A DNA stretch of 8,571 nt from assembly GCA_040003205.1 (NCBI GenBank), contig JBDUDA010000131.1, forward strand, positions 1 through 8,571, written 5' to 3'. The notes below the pieces were generated by a model. That model saw only the letters and a program-made list of their open reading frames with translations. It did not search any database and was not told the DNA's origin. The position numbers and the translations under genes were made by a program. The stretch is from JALYIM01 sp040003205 (GTDB lineage Bacteria; Acidobacteriota; Terriglobia; Terriglobales; Acidobacteriaceae). Shown piece after piece: positions 6,409-8,571 of the stretch (the stretch's first letter is position 1; every line of letters starts with the position of its first letter).

Positions 6409-8007
6409 TCAACTGGCCGCCTTCTTACTGTCTAGCCCCGGCGTCGCGCGACTCCCCGCTTCAAAATTCTTTAACGCTTCAATCAGCGGCGGTCCATACA
6501 ATCCGGTTTTATGTTCGCCGAAGCCGTGAACTTTCCTTAACTCAGAAACTGTCTTCGGACGCGCGCGACAGATTTCATCCAACGAAGTGTCATGCATTAC
6601 CACGAAGGCCGGAACTTTCTGCTGCTTCGCCGCCTCCCGCCTCCACTGGCGAAGGTATTCGCGCAATTCGGCGTTCACGGGAGCTGCCGCCGCAATCGGA
6701 GAAGAAGCTTTTAGTGGACCAAATGCAAAAACCGTCTTCGAAGCGGCTGCGGCTTTCGGAGTCTTCTGCCGAGGGGGCCCGCCTGCAATCATCCAGTCTG
6801 GCAAGCCGTTGCACACGTCGCAGGACTCACACGACTCCCACTTGGTCCGCTCTCCGAAATGCGAACAGATATAACGATGGCGGCAGGCCTGCGATTCCAC
6901 AAATCTCCGAATCGTGTGATACCGCTCCCACGAACGTTCCTTCTCTGCCGGATCGTTCATCTGATCAATGAAATAGGCAAGCAGTCCCACATCGCGTTTT
7001 TGCCAGAGCAGAATGCAGTTCGCGGGCTCGCCATCGCGGCCAGCGCGTCCCGCCTCCTGGTAATACTGCTCGATAGATTTTGGCAGCGAAAGATGGATGA
7101 CCGCGCGCACCGTGGCTTTATTGATGCCCAGTCCGAATGCGATCGTGCCCACCAGCACGCGCGCTTCGTCAGACATCCATCGTTCCTGATTGATCCGCCG
7201 TTCGCCAGCTTCCATTTTTCCGTGGTAAGGAATCGCGGGAATGCCGCTGCCTCCCAGAAAAGCAACCGTGCTTTTCACGCTGTCTATGGTGGGCGCGTAC
7301 ACGATCACGCTGCCCTCAGGATGCTGCTGCACTGCGGTCACCAACATGTTGAGATGTTCGTGTGCTTCGCACCGCCGGATCAGATATCGCAAATTCGGAC
7401 GATGGAAGCTGGCAATATATTTTGCAGGATCGCGCAACTGAAGCTGGCTCAAAATATCGTGCCGCACACGCTGGGTTGCGCTGGCGGTAAACGCCGCGAT
7501 CGGACGATCGGGGAAAGAAGTTCGCAGCCGCTTCAATTGCCGGTATTCCGGACGGAATTCATGTCCCCACTCGGATATGCAGTGCGCTTCATCCACCGCG
7601 AAAAAAGCGATGGGGACTTTCTGTAGCCAGCTCATGGTATCGGCGCGCCCAAGCCGCTCTGGAGAAAAGTACAGAAGCCGGAATTCGCCTCGTTGGGCTT
7701 TCGCGATCAACGATGCCTGGTCGTCTGCGGATACAAAGCTATTCAATACCGCGGCCGGAATGCCCATCTGCGCAAGCTGCGCGGCCTGGTCCTGCATCAG
7801 CGCAATTAAAGGAGAAACAACAATGGCGGTTCTCGCCGGCAGCAACGCGGGCAACTGATAGCACAGCGACTTGCCTCCGCCGGTTGGCATCACCACGCAA
7901 GTGTCGCGCCCATCAAGCAGGCTGCCAACAATACGCTCCTGCATGGGACGAAAAAAATCGTATCCCCAATACTTGCGCAGTGCGGATGTAAGATCGCCAG
8001 CTTGCAT
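6409..8007 (-). CDS. recQ: RecQ-family ATP-dependent DNA helicase, short form with HRDC domain
   Basis: 3'-5' superfamily 2 DNA helicase of the RecQ type, acting in recombination and replication-fork repair. Counting from the TTG at 8013 (534 residues), the motifs are FRPMQ (21-25), Walker A MPTGGGKS (42-49), DEAH (141-144) followed by the RecQ aromatic loop CISEWGHEFRPEY, motif III FTASAT (175-180), and motifs V-VI from GTIAFGLGINKA to QYYQEAGRAGRDG (289-328). The zinc-binding cysteines are C377, C395, C398 and C401, with FGE between the first two. After a Pro/Ala-rich linker (about 403-445) comes an HRDC domain (about 446-517). The RQC winged helix of E. coli RecQ is not recognisable, which explains the shorter length. 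I chose the ATG at 8007 (532 residues); TTG 8013 lies two codons upstream, right after an in-frame TAA, and neither has a clear ribosome site. Possible promoters lie in the repeat-rich gap shared with the divergent ABC gene. Confidence 0.93.
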   Translation of the reverse strand: MQAGDLTSALRKYWGYDFFRPMQERIVGSLLDGRDTCVVMPTGGGKSLCYQLPALLPARTAIVVSPLIALMQDQAAQLAQMGIPAAVLNSFVSADDQASLIAKAQRGEFRLLYFSPERLGRADTMSWLQKVPIAFFAVDEAHCISEWGHEFRPEYRQLKRLRTSFPDRPIAAFTASATQRVRHDILSQLQLRDPAKYIASFHRPNLRYLIRRCEAHEHLNMLVTAVQQHPEGSVIVYAPTIDSVKSTVAFLGGSGIPAIPYHGKMEAGERRINQERWMSDEARVLVGTIAFGLGINKATVRAVIHLSLPKSIEQYYQEAGRAGRDGEPANCILLWQKRDVGLLAYFIDQMNDPAEKERSWERYHTIRRFVESQACRHRYICSHFGERTKWESCESCDVCNGLPDWMIAGGPPRQKTPKAAAASKTVFAFGPLKASSPIAAAAPVNAELREYLRQWRREAAKQQKVPAFVVMHDTSLDEICRARPKTVSELRKVHGFGEHKTGLYGPPLIEALKNFEAGSRATPGLDSKKAAS

Positions 8008-8066
8008 AGACAAAGATTAGATCATGAGGGGGTGCGCCGAAAAAATAGATTGGAGAAGACCCACAA

Positions 8067-8229
8067 TTCCGGATGTGAACAAACCGTGGAGCAGGCCGTC
8101 TCCGGATGCGGACCGTGTGGAAGAAGGCAGCCCTTCCGGATACGGACCATGGACGAAGACAGCCCTTCCGGATGCGGACAGTGAAAGCAGGCAGCTCTTC
8201 CGGATGCGGACCGTGGGAGCAGGCAGCCT
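8067..8229. repeat. Five-unit degenerate tandem repeat, about 32 bp per unit
   Basis: Units start at 8067, 8100, 8134, 8166 and 8198, giving spacings of 33, 34, 32 and 32 bp. Each begins with (T/C)TCCGGAT, in most units followed by GCGGAC(C/A)GTG, then a purine-rich half ending in a form of AGCAGGCAGCC. The three right-hand units are the most regular; the first carries an AAA insertion near 8081 and is the most diverged, as expected of an old slippage array decaying at its edge. Each TCCGGATGCGGA core holds the palindrome TCCGGA and a short inverted repeat TCCG/CGGA. There are no unique spacers, so it is not CRISPR. It could be a neutral minisatellite or a cluster of protein-binding sites; the sequence does not decide. 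Confidence 0.85.
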
Positions 8230-8243
8230 TCAAGTTTGTGGGA

Positions 8244-8314
8244 CTGAGGTGGCGCAGCGCTTCAGCGCTGCGAAGAACTCCTTTTCTCGAGTGATCGGCT
8301 TTAGCCGCTGAGGT
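8244..8314. repeat. Twin-hairpin element bounded by direct repeats CTGAGGT
   Basis: CTGAGGT occurs at 8244-8250 and again at 8308-8314. Between them lie two perfect hairpins: CGCAGCGC (8253-8260), TTCA loop, GCGCTGCG (8265-8272); and CGGCT (8296-8300), TT, AGCCG (8303-8307). The hairpins sit directly against the left and right direct repeats respectively, about 23 bp apart. The design recalls small palindromic intergenic repeats (REP/BIME-like) or a very small non-autonomous element, but I cannot show copies elsewhere. Read on the plus strand, the stretch CTCCTTTTCTC (8279-8289) follows the first hairpin, so weak terminator activity is also possible. Confidence 0.6.
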
Positions 8315-8375
8315 TATCTATCCGCAGATACAAATGAGCAAATTGCTGCACTGGATCCGCCCGAGGCCATAAGTT

Positions 8376-8409
8376 CCCGCCCTTCAAAAAACGAAGGACG
8401 GGGCACCCC
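8376..8409. repeat. Long imperfect hairpin carrying the GGGGCACCC motif
   Basis: CCCGCCCTTC (8376-8385) and GAAGGACGGG (8393-8402) pair over 10 positions with a single C/A mismatch around the loop AAAAAAC. The right arm runs straight into GGGGCACCCC (8400-8409), whose first nine bases recur in the recQ terminator hairpin at 6381-6389; both copies are followed shortly by CCTGA. The hairpin lies only 24 nt before the TTG start of the ABC ATPase, so in a transcript it could affect leader folding. It is probably a dispersed intergenic repeat, but only two partial copies are visible here. Confidence 0.6.
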
Positions 8410-8432
8410 GATGCCTGAGTTAAAATTCTTGC

Positions 8433-8571
8433 TTGTCCTCCGCCATCCAATGCCGCAACCTGCGCAAGACTTACGACGGAAAAGTCGAAGCCGTCCGCGG
8501 ACTGAATCTGGAAATCCAGCCCGGAGAATGTTTCGGCTTGCTCGGCCCCAACGGAGCCGGTAAGACAACGA
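8433..8571 (+). CDS. ABC transporter ATP-binding protein, N-terminal part (cut by window end)
   Basis: From TTG at 8433 the frame runs open to the edge (46 full codons). It begins SSAIQCRNLRKTYDGK, with the A-loop tyrosine Y14, continues through the conserved AVRGLNLEI (20-28) and PGECFGLLGPNGAGKTT (30-46), and stops within Walker A (GPNGAGKTT, 38-46). GECFGLLGPNGAGKTT is typical of ATPases of ABC-2 type exporters (DrrA/NodI-like), which pump drugs, lipids or polysaccharides together with a separate membrane subunit; the subtype is an inference from this short stretch. An in-frame TAA at 8421-8423 limits the start. TTG 8433 is the only usual start codon before the conserved region, and there is no clear ribosome site. 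The partner permease would lie beyond the window. Confidence 0.85.
   Translation, partial: MSSAIQCRNLRKTYDGKVEAVRGLNLEIQPGECFGLLGPNGAGKTT

Larger units (their letters stand above)
8008..8432. other. Divergent intergenic region rich in repeats, no gene seen
   Basis: This 425-bp gap separates recQ (leftward) from the ABC ATPase gene (rightward). The open frames crossing it are explained by the tandem repeat: because the unit is about 32 bp, the reading frame changes from unit to unit and no consistent peptide repeats. I see no tRNA, riboswitch or clear sigma-70 promoter for either gene, although both need one here. The first 60 bp next to recQ are A/T-richer (a run of A at 8040-8045) and are the likeliest place for its promoter. 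The rest holds the three repeat elements listed separately. Confidence 0.7.

Noticed and set aside
6859..7626. 255-codon plus-strand open frame
   Set aside because: It lies wholly antisense to recQ, whose motifs are unambiguous, and its predicted protein has no recognisable domain.
8067..8229. Possible CRISPR array
   Set aside because: Repeats abut one another and the variable halves are related to each other; there are no unique spacers and no cas genes.
7913..8311. Small open frames on both strands across the tandem repeats
   Set aside because: The unit length is about 32 bp, so frames shift from unit to unit; the encoded residues do not form a consistent peptide repeat and no start has good ribosome-site support.
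8343..8373. Possible promoter TTGCTG ... CATAAG for the ABC gene
   Set aside because: Both boxes match poorly and the 19-bp spacing is long; too weak to list.
8314..8568. 84-codon minus-strand open frame at the right edge
   Set aside because: It is antisense to the ABC ATPase start, whose Walker A motif is clear on the plus strand.

Overview
The window reads as a compact, moderately GC-rich chromosomal segment of a Gram-negative-type bacterium. Two things suggest Acidobacteriota (Terriglobia-like): the fused YncE-propeller/alkaline-phosphatase-family protein, and short GGGGCACCC-bearing intergenic hairpins. This assignment is an inference from style and gene content, because no rRNA or other marker gene is present.

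Bases 1-3519 (+ strand) hold the tail of an unidentified gene (stop at 66-68), a short leader with an 11-bp-period direct repeat that resembles a Pho box (93-111), and then a tight phosphate operon: pstC, pstA (8 bp overlap with pstC), pstB (1 nt gap) and phoU (16 nt gap). PstC and PstA form the inner-membrane channel, PstB is the ATPase, and PhoU links transporter state to the Pho two-component response. The periplasmic phosphate-binding protein PstS is not in the window, and the upstream gene tail does not look like it.

Bases 3551-6373 (+ strand) encode a 940-residue secreted protein 31 nt after phoU. It has a signal peptide, an N-terminal YncE-like beta-propeller and a C-terminal alkaline-phosphatase-superfamily (phosphoesterase) domain with its active-site motifs intact. 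Its position suggests a phosphate-scavenging enzyme made together with the uptake system: it would release phosphate outside the inner membrane, Pst would import it and PhoU would report supply.

Bases 6409-8007 (- strand) encode a short RecQ-family helicase in convergent orientation. It has all the helicase motifs, the zinc-binding cysteines and a C-terminal HRDC domain, but an Ala-rich linker sits where the RQC winged-helix domain normally lies. A hairpin plus T-rich tract in the 35-bp convergent gap probably ends recQ transcription.

Bases 8008-8432 are non-coding and rich in repeats. They hold a five-unit degenerate tandem array of about 32 bp (8067-8229), a twin-hairpin element bounded by the direct repeat CTGAGGT (8244-8314), and a long imperfect hairpin that shares GGGGCACCC with the recQ terminator (8376-8409). 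The window closes with the first 46 codons of an ABC transporter ATPase (8433 to the edge, TTG start), cut just after Walker A.

I see no clear defence island, integrase, CRISPR array or other obviously novel system. The most interesting items are the phosphatase fusion in the pst-phoU context, the Pho-box-like repeat, and the repeat cluster at 8067-8409.
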